Counted from the stretch's first letter, positions 34,063-43,302 are shown. The stretch: 55,825 nt of DNA from Scopulibacillus darangshiensis (GCF_004341035.1 NZ_SLXK01000028.1:1-55825); one strand, 5' to 3'. Made by a program: numbers and translations. The notes: generated by a model not told the origin, from the sequence alone.

Positions 34063-35037
34063 GTGGAGATGGACTGTACGTTGAAAGAATTTAAAAGCCA
34101 AGAGTCTGCATTAGAAATTGATGCGAGTGTCATTGATAGCGTCAAAAGTTCCTTGCAATCCCAGACGATTATTTTCAATACGTTTCAAAAGTCCGTTGAC
34201 GGATCCCGCTGTGAGTCGCAACATTTTGACCAATTCTTGATAGACGACAACGGAAATTACTGGTTTACAGAAAAAGTAACCGATGGCCAGAGCGCCAACC
34301 ATCTCTACATTTATAATCATAGCGGCAAATTTTTGAGGAGCTTAGCGGTTAACGGTAAAGCAACATTGTATGAATACGCCGAATGGATGATTGCCGCCTG
34401 TGAAGGCCCCGATAACAAAGGGTACATTTATAAATACTCTAAAGACACACAGCAGCTGGTAGAACAATGGGTTATGAATGGATTTTTATGGGATATCGAA
34501 ATGGACTTAGAAAGACTCTATATCACAAGCTACTTACCAATGACAGATGAAGCAGTACTTTATCAGATTAAAGGTAAAACCATAGTGAAACAGGTTTTGG
34601 GCACAGGTTTCTTCCCAACGGGTATTATTGGAAAAGATAAGTGTCTCTATGTGTCGACTAGTCAAATTTTTTCTTCCGGTAAAGGCGAAATGATGAGACT
34701 TGACCTTGATGGTAACATTTTAGATCAGTTCGATATAGAGGTTTCGCCAAGGCAAATTTTTGAATACGAAGGCCAGCTGGTCCTTCACGGATTGGACCTG
34801 GCTGAAGGTAAAGCCGAAACTCTCGTCTATGTTGATCCTGATCTTGGCATATGCGAAACCTATTCGATTCCAAGGGCATCGCAAATCCGCACACAGGGCC
34901 AATACTTGCTGTTATTTAATGAAAAGGCACAATCACTTATGTATTGGAGCCATAGGAAGAAAAGGGTAATTAGAGTTGTACATTGGCCAATGAAAAAACA
35001 AGAATACAAAATAAAAGATTTAAGCGTAAACCACTAA
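34063..35037 (+). CDS. Hypothetical beta-propeller-like protein
   Basis: A 324-residue soluble protein without signal peptide. The sequence has repeated short beta strands of the type FLIDDNGNYWFTEKV, LYIYNHSGKFLRSL, GYIYKYSKDTQQLVEQW and MMRLDLDGNILDQF, about 40 residues apart, suggesting a five- to seven-bladed propeller of the SMP-30/NHL kind. I do not recognise a named family or catalytic residues. The GTG at 34063 (or ATG at 34069) follows AAGGAGG. It diverges from the NprR-like operon and might be controlled from the shared region. Single gene with a strong terminator. Confidence 0.65.
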   Translation: MEMDCTLKEFKSQESALEIDASVIDSVKSSLQSQTIIFNTFQKSVDGSRCESQHFDQFLIDDNGNYWFTEKVTDGQSANHLYIYNHSGKFLRSLAVNGKATLYEYAEWMIAACEGPDNKGYIYKYSKDTQQLVEQWVMNGFLWDIEMDLERLYITSYLPMTDEAVLYQIKGKTIVKQVLGTGFFPTGIIGKDKCLYVSTSQIFSSGKGEMMRLDLDGNILDQFDIEVSPRQIFEYEGQLVLHGLDLAEGKAETLVYVDPDLGICETYSIPRASQIRTQGQYLLLFNEKAQSLMYWSHRKKRVIRVVHWPMKKQEYKIKDLSVNH

Positions 35038-35064
35038 CCCCAATCTGGTTAGTGGTTTTTTGTT
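35027..35064 (+). terminator. Terminator of the propeller-like gene
   Basis: AACCACTAACC / GGTTAGTGGTTTTTTG, overlapping the stop codon. Confidence 0.9.
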
Positions 35065-35270
35065 AACAACGGGGGGTTAGAGTAAAAAGGTGCACATGGG
35101 CAAATGATGCCCGTGGACCGGGAAAATAGGCCGCCACGGCCACCATAGAGAGCGTCGCTGCCCGCCCCAACCGAATCAACCGCAGTATTTTCCCAAATGT
35201 TTTTTTACATGAATGCAATAGGGCATTTTTTGGGAACAATAGGGAAAATGACAGAGAGGGTGAATCAAAT

Positions 35271-36368
35271 TTGGCACATATTTTATCCATCGGTACCGCA
35301 AATCCTCCGCATTCCCTAAATCAAGAACAGACAAGACAGTTTGCCAGAGATTTTTTTAAGGATAACTTTCATGATATTGATAGACTGTTAACTGTCTTTG
35401 ATAACGGTCAAATTGACCGTCGTTTTTTTTCGGCACCGCTTGAGTGGTTTCAGCAGGAAAGAACACTGCGGGAAAAGAATGATCAATACATAAAAACATC
35501 CATAGATATAGGAATAAAAGCAATAGAAAAGTGTCTTACAAGCGATGATTTTCTGGAGTCATCCGTTTCTCCAAGCGATGTTGACGGCTTAATCTATATT
35601 TCAACCACAGGCATGTCAACACCGAGTATAGAGGCTAAAATAATGAATAGAATGCCTTTTCATTCTCATACCAAACGTATTCCAGTATGGGGGTTAGGTT
35701 GTGCCGGCGGGGCCGCAGGGTTGGCACGCGCCTTTGAATTTTGCCGGGCCTATCCCGAGTCGTCTGTCTTGGTTCTGTGTGTTGAACTGTGCAGCCTAAC
35801 CTTTCAATATGGCGATCGGTCAAAAAGCAATCTTGTCGGAACATCATTATTTGCTGACGGTGCCGCTTGTGTGCTTGTTGCCGGTGCCAAGTCCCCTTTA
35901 TTAAAAAAATACAGACGGAGAGCCTGTCCAAAAATAGTTGGCACAGAGACAACCTTGATGCCTGATTCAGAAGATGTCATGGGCTGGGATGTCAAAGAAG
36001 GTGGACTGCATGTCGTTTTCGCGAAAAGCATACCAAATATAGTGGAACAATGGTTTAAGCCTACTGTTGATCATTTTCTAGATAGACACGGACTGACATC
36101 CCAAGAACTGGATCATTTTATTGCCCACCCTGGAGGAAGGAAGGTGCTGGAGGCTTATCAAAAAGCATTGGATTTAAAGAAAGGGATGACAGACCCTTCA
36201 ACGAACGTTCTTCAGCATTATGGCAATATGTCCTCACCAACTGTCCTGTTTGTTCTTGAACATGTCATGGCCAGGACGGACCAGGCGGGAGAAAGAGGTG
36301 TGGCCGTTTCATTGGGTCCCGGCTTCAGTTCAGAATGCCTTTTACTTGAGTGGGAGCGGATCTCATGA
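35271..36368 (+). CDS. bpsA: Type III polyketide synthase (BpsA/BcsA type)
   Basis: A 365-residue chalcone-synthase-like enzyme. The thiolase-fold catalytic triad is visible: Cys in VWGLGCAGGAAGLARAFE (about residue 145), His in FIAHPGGRKVLEAY (about 286) and Asn in HYGNMSSPTVLF (about 319). In B. subtilis BpsA makes long-chain alkylpyrones from fatty acyl-CoA and malonyl-CoA. The start is TTG at 35271 with AGAGGGTG upstream. It overlaps the methyltransferase-like gene as ATGA, the same bpsA-bpsB order as in B. subtilis. Products are membrane-associated lipids. Confidence 0.9.
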   Translation: MAHILSIGTANPPHSLNQEQTRQFARDFFKDNFHDIDRLLTVFDNGQIDRRFFSAPLEWFQQERTLREKNDQYIKTSIDIGIKAIEKCLTSDDFLESSVSPSDVDGLIYISTTGMSTPSIEAKIMNRMPFHSHTKRIPVWGLGCAGGAAGLARAFEFCRAYPESSVLVLCVELCSLTFQYGDRSKSNLVGTSLFADGAACVLVAGAKSPLLKKYRRRACPKIVGTETTLMPDSEDVMGWDVKEGGLHVVFAKSIPNIVEQWFKPTVDHFLDRHGLTSQELDHFIAHPGGRKVLEAYQKALDLKKGMTDPSTNVLQHYGNMSSPTVLFVLEHVMARTDQAGERGVAVSLGPGFSSECLLLEWERIS

Positions 36369-36928
36369 TTTTCTTTTTCATCATATTTGCTTTGGTTGTT
36401 ATTCAGCGGATCGTTGAATTAAGGATAGCAAAAACAAATGAAAGATTTATGAAGGAAAAGGGAGCCTTTGAAGCGGGGAAATCCCATTATAAATGGATGG
36501 TCACTCTCCATGTCCTTTTTTTTATTTCATTATTCGTCGAGGTCATAACCTTTCATAAAACACCCGCACAATGGTTTTGGATCCCACTCTGTTTATTTAT
36601 CATTAGCCAGGTTGTCAGAGTGTGGGCGCTGCAATCCCTAGGCCGATTCTGGAATACTAAAATTATCGTCCTGCCGGGGGCAAAAGTCGTTGCCAAAGGA
36701 CCATACAAATATATCAGGCATCCTAATTATTTTATTGTCATGACAGAAATTATCACGCTGCCGTTAATCTTTCAGGCATACATAACCGCTGTCGTGTTTG
36801 CTATATTGAATATTATTATTTTATCAATTCGTATTCCAATCGAAGAAAAAGCCCTGGCTGAAGCCACAAACTACTCTCATGTGATGAAGAGCCGGAGCCG
36901 CTTTATGCCTCGCGATAATTCAAAATAA
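36365..36928 (+). CDS. bpsB: Isoprenylcysteine methyltransferase-like protein (BpsB/YpbQ)
   Basis: A 187-residue membrane protein with four to five hydrophobic helices and the ICMT/PEMT signature near the C-terminus: VAKGPYKYIRHPNYFIVMTE, then IPIEEKAL with the Glu pair. In B. subtilis the paired enzyme O-methylates alkylpyrones made by BpsA. The ATG at 36365 overlaps the bpsA stop by four bases. The frame opening at 36350 is an upstream extension without its own site. A terminator shared with the convergent permease follows. Confidence 0.88.
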   Translation: MIFFFIIFALVVIQRIVELRIAKTNERFMKEKGAFEAGKSHYKWMVTLHVLFFISLFVEVITFHKTPAQWFWIPLCLFIISQVVRVWALQSLGRFWNTKIIVLPGAKVVAKGPYKYIRHPNYFIVMTEIITLPLIFQAYITAVVFAILNIIILSIRIPIEEKALAEATNYSHVMKSRSRFMPRDNSK

Positions 36929-36929
36929 A

Positions 36930-36952
36930 AAGGCCGGAGTGATCCAGCCTCT
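36930..36952 (-). terminator. Terminator between bpsB and the permease
   Basis: On the minus strand GGCTGGA-tcac-TCCGGCC then TTTTT, directly after the permease stop. Confidence 0.7.
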
Positions 36953-36955
36953 TCT

Positions 36956-38548
36956 TTATATAACATTCGAATTTGTTCCTTCGACCTCTTCGTATTCTTC
37001 ATCTTCAGTAATTCGCGGTTCTTTCAAGCCCGTGTTGACACCCCAATAATAAATGCCTAAGGCCAATACCGCGACGAGAATGGTGTCCCATGGTGCGGGG
37101 ATAATGGCTTTCCCGCCGAATGTGCCTATACCGGACATGACAAGAACCATAATATAGTAGGCGAAAATCCAAATTGAGGAACGGAAGTCCTTTTTAAGAT
37201 TCTTTGTAAACTTCTCATCCCGATCAATAAATGCAAAATAGAGGACGAGAGATCCCAGTGTCAGACCTATGATCAGCGAATTAACACTCCATCCGCTCCA
37301 GTAAGCAATAAGCGTTGCTGCAATAAATGCAAGCGGTGAAATAACCGCCATTGCTTTAAGTCTAAAAGGTCTTTCAAGATCAGGCAGGGTCTTGCGGAAC
37401 GCACCTGCGGTCACTGGCCCTGCCATATACGTCAGGACAAAGGCTGATGTTACCGCTGAAATTAACCCGCCCCAGACTTGGAACTGTGATGGCAGCGTCC
37501 ACAATGCAGCAAGAATAAATGTAAGCCAAAGTGCGGCGCGCGGTACACCCGTTTTTGGGTCAACCTTTTGGAATATGGAATAAAAGTAACCGTTTTTAGC
37601 CCAGGCAAACAGAACCCGTGCTGTTCCTGAAAGGTAGATATTACCTGTGCCAGCTGGTGAAATAACCGCATCAAATAGGATGAGGTTAACGAGCCATATC
37701 ATCCCTAAGGCCGCAGCCAAGTCAGCGTATGGTGATTGGAAGTCCAGGTTTGCCCAGCCATTAATAAGCTGATCCGGCGGCACGGAACCGATGAATGCGA
37801 TTTGCAGCAGGACATAGACAACCAAGCCAATGACAACAGATAAAATGATCGATAACGGCACATCTTTTTGCGGTCTTTTCGCTTCACCGGCAAAATCGAT
37901 GGCCTGCCTGAATCCCAAGAAGGCGAACACAATACCCGCTCCGGCGACGGCTTTAAAGACGCCATGCATCCCGCCGGGTTCGGCTGTGGTCACACTAAAA
38001 TTGCCCGAATGCATAACTGATAGTAATACAATAATGGTTATAGCGGGGACAACAAATTTAAAAACAGTTACCAAAGTGTTAACTTTACCGAAGATATTAA
38101 CACTCCAATAATTAAGCAAGAAGAAAATGAATAAAAGTGCAATTTGAACAATAAAACCAAGTATTGTCGGGCTGCCGTCCGCATGCCCAAGTGCCGTCCA
38201 CCATGTTTGTGCATAGCCCCTAACAGCCTCGACCTCAACGCCGATTACACTGGAGTACGCAAGCAGCGATGCAAAACCGATCAAATAGCCTGCGATAGAC
38301 CCGTGCGAATAATCAGGATAACGGACAAATCCGCCTGCCCGTGGCAATGACGCTCCTAATTCAGCGTAGACTAGCCCAATTAAAATAATAGCGAATGCGC
38401 CAATAAGCCATGAGAGCCATGCCATGGGTCCTGCATAGGAGGCTCCCTTAAGTGAGGCATATAACCACCCTGATCCGATAATGGAGCCTACACCTAAAAA
38501 AGTTAAGTCTAGCAGGTTTAATTTTCTCTTGAATTTCCCTTGTGACAT
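36956..38548 (-). CDS. APC-family amino acid permease (YveA-like)
   Basis: A 530-residue transporter with about 13-14 membrane helices. The first helix holds the substrate-binding GVGSIIGSGWLYASL, and helix 6 carries GAGIVFAFLGFRQAIDFAGE, typical of the APC superfamily. From memory the overall length and the acidic C-terminus (TEDEEYEEVEG) resemble the aspartate/proton symporter YveA of B. subtilis, so acidic amino acid uptake is likely but not proved. The ATG at 38548 has GGGGGGAT upstream; the codon before it is TTG. Single gene. Confidence 0.85.
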   Translation of the reverse strand: MSQGKFKRKLNLLDLTFLGVGSIIGSGWLYASLKGASYAGPMAWLSWLIGAFAIILIGLVYAELGASLPRAGGFVRYPDYSHGSIAGYLIGFASLLAYSSVIGVEVEAVRGYAQTWWTALGHADGSPTILGFIVQIALLFIFFLLNYWSVNIFGKVNTLVTVFKFVVPAITIIVLLSVMHSGNFSVTTAEPGGMHGVFKAVAGAGIVFAFLGFRQAIDFAGEAKRPQKDVPLSIILSVVIGLVVYVLLQIAFIGSVPPDQLINGWANLDFQSPYADLAAALGMIWLVNLILFDAVISPAGTGNIYLSGTARVLFAWAKNGYFYSIFQKVDPKTGVPRAALWLTFILAALWTLPSQFQVWGGLISAVTSAFVLTYMAGPVTAGAFRKTLPDLERPFRLKAMAVISPLAFIAATLIAYWSGWSVNSLIIGLTLGSLVLYFAFIDRDEKFTKNLKKDFRSSIWIFAYYIMVLVMSGIGTFGGKAIIPAPWDTILVAVLALGIYYWGVNTGLKEPRITEDEEYEEVEGTNSNVI

Positions 38549-39306
38549 CAAATCCCCCCTAAGTCAATCAATGTGTAAAATTAGTACAACAAAATTATAT
38601 GTTTTAATGTCAGATAAATCAATAATTATTTAATATTCTGTCGCTTCAATGCGATGAAGTTTCGCGGAAAAATATTTTTATGAACTTTAAGCACAAACAA
38701 AGAAAGAATAAGGCTTAATGAAGGGTAACCGAAGTCATAAGTAAACAAAACAGCAGGGGTTTATTACCTTTTAATTAGTCTAAAATACCTATCTGAATAA
38801 CCGCAAAACAAAGTTGGAAAATAGCTTTGTTAACTCACTTTCTTTTTGTAAAATAAGATAGTTTCTGGTAATTGGTGACAAATAGTTTGGAAGATCATAG
38901 TTTTATTTGTATAAAAACTATGATTCATAGGCAATTAGGAGTTAATTTTATTAAAAGTCACTTGTTTGGGGAAAAAATTGTTATAAGGTGGGGATTTACA
39001 TCTACTCCTCACTTGGTAAGTGGATGTTAGGATTTTTATCGGACCGTGGTTCCGCTATCTATTACAAAACGCTTTATTTTATGAGCGTATCGGACTGTGA
39101 TTAACTGTGATTCCGTTATTCGGGAATTTAGGAGGTGATTTATGTTGATTTTTAGCAAATAACGGAATCTAAGTCCTATAACATCAAAAAAGCGTCACTT
39201 TTCGTACAAATAGCGGAATCTGAGTCCTATAATGAATGAAATTTCTATTGCAGTGTGTAAGTTCCTCCGCACCTCACCACCCTATAAATTTCGCTTCTCA
39301 AATTTA
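38549..39306. other. Long intergenic region with inverted repeats
   Basis: About 760 bp without a supportable gene. It holds a set of short inverted copies (39037-39232, listed separately) and several AT-rich hairpins, for example CATAGTTTT / AAAACTATG near 38897-38923. A strong AGGAGGTGAT precedes a six-codon frame at 39142 that I do not call a gene. Confidence 0.5.
39037..39232. repeat. Four-copy short repeat in inverted pairs
   Basis: Copies: 39037-39065 (TATCGGACCGTGGTTCCGCT and on) and 39088-39121 in one direction; 39156-39181 (CAAATAACGGAATCTAAGTC and on) and 39207-39232 (CAAATAGCGGAATCTGAGTC and on) in the other. The shared core is GGACnnnGnTTCCGnTAT. Likely a small dispersed element arranged as a large palindrome. 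Confidence 0.7.
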
Positions 39307-39924
39307 TTAATAAGTATGGGGTCCCTTGACTCTGAACAACATGATTGGTGCCAAGATAAATCCACCCAATAAGCCGAATAGGTGACCCAAAATATCAATA
39401 TTAGGGGTAAGAAATGTCATAATCAGGCCAAGAACAAGAATAACTGTTATGACTGTTTTATCCTGCCGGCTGATTAGATCGCGTCTCAAAGCAACCATGT
39501 AAAGATAGAAGCCGAATAACCCATAAATTGCTCCGCTTGCACCCAAATGAGAAAATTGAAGCGGCTGCATGAAATATGTAGCGATGTTGCTGATAAGCCC
39601 TGTGCCTAAATAGGCGATAATAAATTTCCATTTTCCTAGAATTAATTCCAGTGCAGGAGCAAAAAGAAACAGTGAGAAACAATTAAATAGGACATGTGAG
39701 AAAGTAATATGCAGGAAAATCGGTGTGATTAAACGCCACCATTCACCTAAGTGAATCAATAAGTTATAGCCAATGCCAAACTGGACAATGGTATAGCCTA
39801 TGCCAGTCGAGAGAAACTTATCTAAAAAGAAGATAAGGTAGACAACAATATTTAATGCAAGGATAATTGAAACAACAGGATAGTGCCTAGTGAATGTTTT
39901 AAAACTTTCATTTCGGATAAACAA
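39307..39924 (-). CDS. ydcA: Rhomboid-family intramembrane serine protease
   Basis: A 205-residue membrane protein with six helices. The serine motif SHLGASGAIYGLFGFYL (about residue 130) and the helix-6 histidine (NIDILGHLFGLLGG, about residue 180) form the rhomboid dyad, and HITFSHVLFNCFSLFLF carries the conserved HxxxN. The TTG at 39924 lies eight bases after AAAAAGGAGG; the frame open to 39948 contains that site itself. It is divergent from acpS, as ydcA is in B. subtilis. Substrates are unknown. Confidence 0.88.
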   Translation of the reverse strand: MFIRNESFKTFTRHYPVVSIILALNIVVYLIFFLDKFLSTGIGYTIVQFGIGYNLLIHLGEWWRLITPIFLHITFSHVLFNCFSLFLFAPALELILGKWKFIIAYLGTGLISNIATYFMQPLQFSHLGASGAIYGLFGFYLYMVALRRDLISRQDKTVITVILVLGLIMTFLTPNIDILGHLFGLLGGFILAPIMLFRVKGPHTY

Positions 39925-40017
39925 AAGGTAAGCCTCCTTTTTGAGCACGCATCATTAGTATAGTATAAATCAAAATCGAGTGGTTGTATCTCCACTCTTG
40001 ATAAAAAGGTGAAAAAG

Positions 40018-40380
40018 ATGATTATAGGAACAGGATTAGATGTTGTGGAGCTTGATCGAATCGTTAACCTTATTCATCATGATAAATTTATAAGCCGGAT
40101 TTTAACTCCCACGGAAATAAATCTTTACATAAAGCGGACTGATAAAAGAAAGACTGAATTTCTGGCCGGCCGTTTTGCTGCTAAGGAAGCATACGCAAAG
40201 GCAAAAGGGACAGGCATCGGCAAGAATCTTTCATGGCAGGATATTGAGATAGTAAATGATATGCAAGGCAAACCCATTTTAAACGACCGAATGAATCAAG
40301 AGCAAGTCATCCATTTATCTATTACCCATACAAGAACAACCGCTGCAGCATTTGTTATTATTGAAAGCCTGTCAAGCTAG
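40018..40380 (+). CDS. acpS: Holo-[acyl-carrier-protein] synthase
   Basis: A 120-residue phosphopantetheinyl transferase that loads coenzyme A-derived 4'-phosphopantetheine on acyl carrier protein. The two signatures are MIIGTGLDVVELDRI (metal Asp) and FAAKEAYAKAKGTGIG (metal Glu and Lys). The ATG at 40018 follows AAAAAGGTG, giving the usual length. It leads a conserved run acpS-nnrED-ydcC-alr seen with small differences in other Bacillales. Confidence 0.95.
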   Translation: MIIGTGLDVVELDRIVNLIHHDKFISRILTPTEINLYIKRTDKRKTEFLAGRFAAKEAYAKAKGTGIGKNLSWQDIEIVNDMQGKPILNDRMNQEQVIHLSITHTRTTAAAFVIIESLSS

Positions 40381-40436
40381 TCTGCATATTGCGGGAAGTT
40401 GTCTCATATATTTTTAATGCGCTGGGAGGGACTATT

Positions 40437-41945
40437 GTGCATATCGTATCACGAGAAGAGATGCAAGCCATCGACCACTATGCAATCGAAACTATTGGCT
40501 TGCAGGGCGCGATTTTAATGGAAAACGCCGGCCGTGCGATTTTCCAAAAGTTATTACCGCTTTTGAAAAAAGAGGATCGGATAGGAGTGATCATAGGTAA
40601 AGGGAACAATGGCGGAGATGGATTTGTCATAGCAAGATGCCTGATGGAAAAGTCATTTCAAACCGATGTCTGGGTCGTTCCGGCGAAAAAAGAACTGACT
40701 GGAGACGCGCAAAGTCATATGGGAATTTATTTTCGTGCAGGCGGCACCGTCCGATTTATCCAAGATGAGCATAACACTTTCCTGAAAAAAGTTAATGAGT
40801 ATACGGTTGTTATTGATGCGTTGTTGGGTACGGGTGTTCACGGTGAACCCCGTTCCCCTTATCTTGGGGTGATTCAGAGCGTTAACCAGTCGCAGGCAAT
40901 GGTAGCAGCAGTGGATCTGCCGAGCGGGGTTCCGGCCAATGGGGGTCAGTTTACGCACGAAGCTGTTCAGGCCGATCACACCTACACATTACAGTGCCCA
41001 AAGCTTGCCATGTATACCAAGCCTGCAGCAGCTTATTTTGGAACCAGTCATATAGTGGATATTGGCATTCCGAATATCGCATTCAGAGAACAAGAAGTTC
41101 TTCGAAGACTCTGGACGAGGGAGGATGTCCTCACATCATTGCCGAAGCGGGAAGCGTTCTCGCATAAGGGTGCGCATGGCAAAGGACTGTTAATCGCAGG
41201 TAGCACAGAAATGCCGGGCGCTGCCGCATTGGCCGCAAAGGGGGCACTTCGATCTGGAATCGGGTTATTAACAATCAGCACACCTGAGGAAATCTGGACG
41301 GCGGTTTCCACACATGCAGTTGAGGCAACATATGTATCCAGAGACGATATTCAGTTTGATCATTATGATGGGATTGCACTTGGCCCCGGGCTTGGAAGGG
41401 AAAAATCAACTGCTCATTTGGTCAAAAAGGCCCTTAGCCATGATGATATCCCATTGTTGATTGATGCAGACGGCTTGTTCCATTTAAAAAGCTATATAAA
41501 GCTATTAAAAAAGCGGCAGGCGCCGGTAGTGATTACTCCGCACCCTGGTGAGATGGCAAGACTGACCGGTCTTACTATTAAAGAAATTGAAAATAACCGG
41601 TTTCAGACAGCCAAAGCGTTTGCGGTTAACCATGGCATCTATGTTGTTTTGAAAGGGAAATATACGGTCATTTCCACACCGGATGGCAATCAGTTTGTCA
41701 ATGACACAGGCAACGCCGCTCTTGCTAAAGGGGGAACCGGGGATGTCCTTACCGGGATGATTTTCGCCTTTATGTTTCAGCATCAGTCGCTCTTGTCCGC
41801 CATTTGCAATGCCGTGCATCTTCATGGGATGGTCGCCGAACACCTTACTCTGCACAGCCATTCTAAATTGGATGTTCTGGCATCCGATGTAACTCAGGCA
41901 ATTCCGGTGGTGCTGCATAACTTCTATCGTGATACGGTTTGTTAA
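40437..41945 (+). CDS. nnr: Bifunctional NAD(P)HX epimerase/dehydratase
   Basis: A 502-residue fusion. The N-terminal YjeF/NnrE epimerase domain (about 1-215) shows MENAGRAIFQKLLP, IGKGNNGGDGFVIARCL and VIDALLGTGVHGEPR. The C-terminal ADP/ATP-dependent dehydratase (NnrD, ribokinase-like, about 225-495) shows HKGAHGKGLLIAGSTEMPGA, ALGPGLGRE, PVVITPHPGEMARLTG and DTGNAALAKGGTGDVLTGMI. Together they repair hydrated NADH and NADPH. The GTG at 40437 has GGGAGGG six bases upstream; the upstream frame from 40389 has no signal. Confidence 0.93.
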   Translation: MHIVSREEMQAIDHYAIETIGLQGAILMENAGRAIFQKLLPLLKKEDRIGVIIGKGNNGGDGFVIARCLMEKSFQTDVWVVPAKKELTGDAQSHMGIYFRAGGTVRFIQDEHNTFLKKVNEYTVVIDALLGTGVHGEPRSPYLGVIQSVNQSQAMVAAVDLPSGVPANGGQFTHEAVQADHTYTLQCPKLAMYTKPAAAYFGTSHIVDIGIPNIAFREQEVLRRLWTREDVLTSLPKREAFSHKGAHGKGLLIAGSTEMPGAAALAAKGALRSGIGLLTISTPEEIWTAVSTHAVEATYVSRDDIQFDHYDGIALGPGLGREKSTAHLVKKALSHDDIPLLIDADGLFHLKSYIKLLKKRQAPVVITPHPGEMARLTGLTIKEIENNRFQTAKAFAVNHGIYVVLKGKYTVISTPDGNQFVNDTGNAALAKGGTGDVLTGMIFAFMFQHQSLLSAICNAVHLHGMVAEHLTLHSHSKLDVLASDVTQAIPVVLHNFYRDTVC

Positions 41946-41995
41946 AATAGAATCCCTCCTTTGTCACCGACATGAGACAAAGGGGTTGGATAAAA

Positions 41996-43000
41996 GTGAA
42001 AAGAACTATGGGAATCATATTCGTGGGCATCATGTTCCTGTTTGTCTTGGCAGGATGCGGTGAAAAGTCCCAAAAAGATGTTGTGTCTGAATTAGACAAA
42101 AAGATGGATAAAATCGAGGGCTATAAAACCAAGGCGGTCATGACATTTATGCATGGGGATAAGAAGCAAAGCTACCATGCTGACATTTGGTATAAGAATC
42201 CGAATTACTACAAAGTTGTTTTAAAAGATGATAAAAAAGAAAACACACAGATGATTATCCGCAATAAAGACGGTGTCTATGTCTTAACACCCGCTTTGAA
42301 CAAAAGCTATAAGTTTGAAAGCGATTGGCCGGAAAATCGCAGCCAATATTACCTCTACCAATCACTTGCAAAAGACATACTTAACGACTCCGAGCCAACT
42401 TTTGAAGCCAAAGAAAACAAGTTTATTTTTAAAACAAAAACGAATTATCCGACCAAAGAGCTTGCGTATCAGAAGATTTCATTAATGAAAGATAATTTGC
42501 GCCCGGCCTCTGTTCAGGTCATGGACAAAGATATGAATGTGGTCGTAGACATCGCATTTAAAGACTTTACCTTCAATCCTAAATTTGACAAAGATGCCTT
42601 TAACGTCAAAAAGAATATGACAAGCGCAAAGATTGATGAGCCAACTACAGCAAGTAAAGAGAATGAATTTAAAGTTTTCTATCCGACAGTAAATCTGCCA
42701 AAAACAAAGTTGGAAGAGATGACATCGGTAGGGACCGCCGGAGACAAAAAATTTATATTAAGGTATAAAGGCGACAAATCTTTTACCTTAATCGAATCAA
42801 AAAGTGAAGCGGCTAATACGAGCAAACAAGTCGCAGCGATGGGTAAGCTGGTCTACCTGGGATTTACTGTAGGGACAATGACCGACCATTCATTATCCTG
42901 GTCTAACAAAGGGATGGAATATTACTTGGCATCGGATAAATTGACAAAAGAAGAGATGCAGGCCATTGCCCGTTCTGTCAATGGCAAGGTAATTAAATAA
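41996..43000 (+). CDS. ydcC: LolA-like outer-leaflet lipoprotein (YdcC)
   Basis: A 334-residue lipoprotein. The signal peptide ends at a lipobox FVLAGC (Cys about residue 19). The body is a beta-rich LolA/DUF4367-type domain (TKAVMTFMHGDKKQSYHADIW, LMKDNLRPASVQVMDKDMNV). In B. subtilis YdcC is a sporulation-induced lipoprotein. The GTG at 41996 gives the short basic N-terminus MKRT typical of lipoproteins; the 41972 ATG would add residues without a site. A CCTTTGTC/GACAAAGG hairpin lies just upstream (41956-41984). Confidence 0.88.
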   Translation: MKRTMGIIFVGIMFLFVLAGCGEKSQKDVVSELDKKMDKIEGYKTKAVMTFMHGDKKQSYHADIWYKNPNYYKVVLKDDKKENTQMIIRNKDGVYVLTPALNKSYKFESDWPENRSQYYLYQSLAKDILNDSEPTFEAKENKFIFKTKTNYPTKELAYQKISLMKDNLRPASVQVMDKDMNVVVDIAFKDFTFNPKFDKDAFNVKKNMTSAKIDEPTTASKENEFKVFYPTVNLPKTKLEEMTSVGTAGDKKFILRYKGDKSFTLIESKSEAANTSKQVAAMGKLVYLGFTVGTMTDHSLSWSNKGMEYYLASDKLTKEEMQAIARSVNGKVIK

Positions 43001-43012
43001 ACCTTAGTAGTA

Positions 43013-43047
43013 CCGGCTCGAGTGACATTCACCTGAGCCTTTTTTTA
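43013..43047 (+). terminator. Terminator of ydcC
   Basis: GGCTC...TG / CA...GAGCC stem followed by seven T. Confidence 0.85.
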
Positions 43048-43049
43048 TT

Positions 43050-43144
43050 GGTTAATCGGAAAGTATAAACTTTCCGGCGCACATAAGTGCAGCCAAGCCT
43101 CTGGCTGCGCCTGTGAAAGGCTTGCCAATCGGCAAGTTTTCTTT
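43050..43144 (+). repeat. Dispersed structured repeat, copy 4
   Basis: TTAATCGGAAAGTATAAACT then TTCCGGCGC, GCACATAAGTGC, CCAAGCCTCTGGCTG and the terminal CTTGCCAATCGGCAAG with TTTTCTTTA. CGG/CCG replaces CAG/CTG of copy 3, keeping the stem. Confidence 0.88.
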
Positions 43145-43239
43145 AGTTAATCGGAAAGTATAAACTTTCCGGCGCACATAAGGGCAACTAAGCCTCTGGC
43201 TACGCCTATTAAAGGCTTGCCAATCGGCAAGTTTTCTTT
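43145..43239 (+). repeat. Dispersed structured repeat, copy 5
   Basis: In direct tandem with copy 4 and nearly identical to it in the first stem. From GCACATAAGGGC onward it is closest to copy 3. It ends with CTTGCCAATCGGCAAG plus TTTTCTTTA, 64 bp before alr. Confidence 0.88.
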
Positions 43240-43302
43240 ATACAATGATAAGATAAACGAGAAACCTTTTAGGAATAGATTAGATGATGGACAAGGAGAT
43301 AT

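Noticed and set aside
39142-39162. Six-codon frame with a perfect AGGAGGTGAT site
   Set aside because: Too short to support as a gene and no following gene on that strand for it to regulate.
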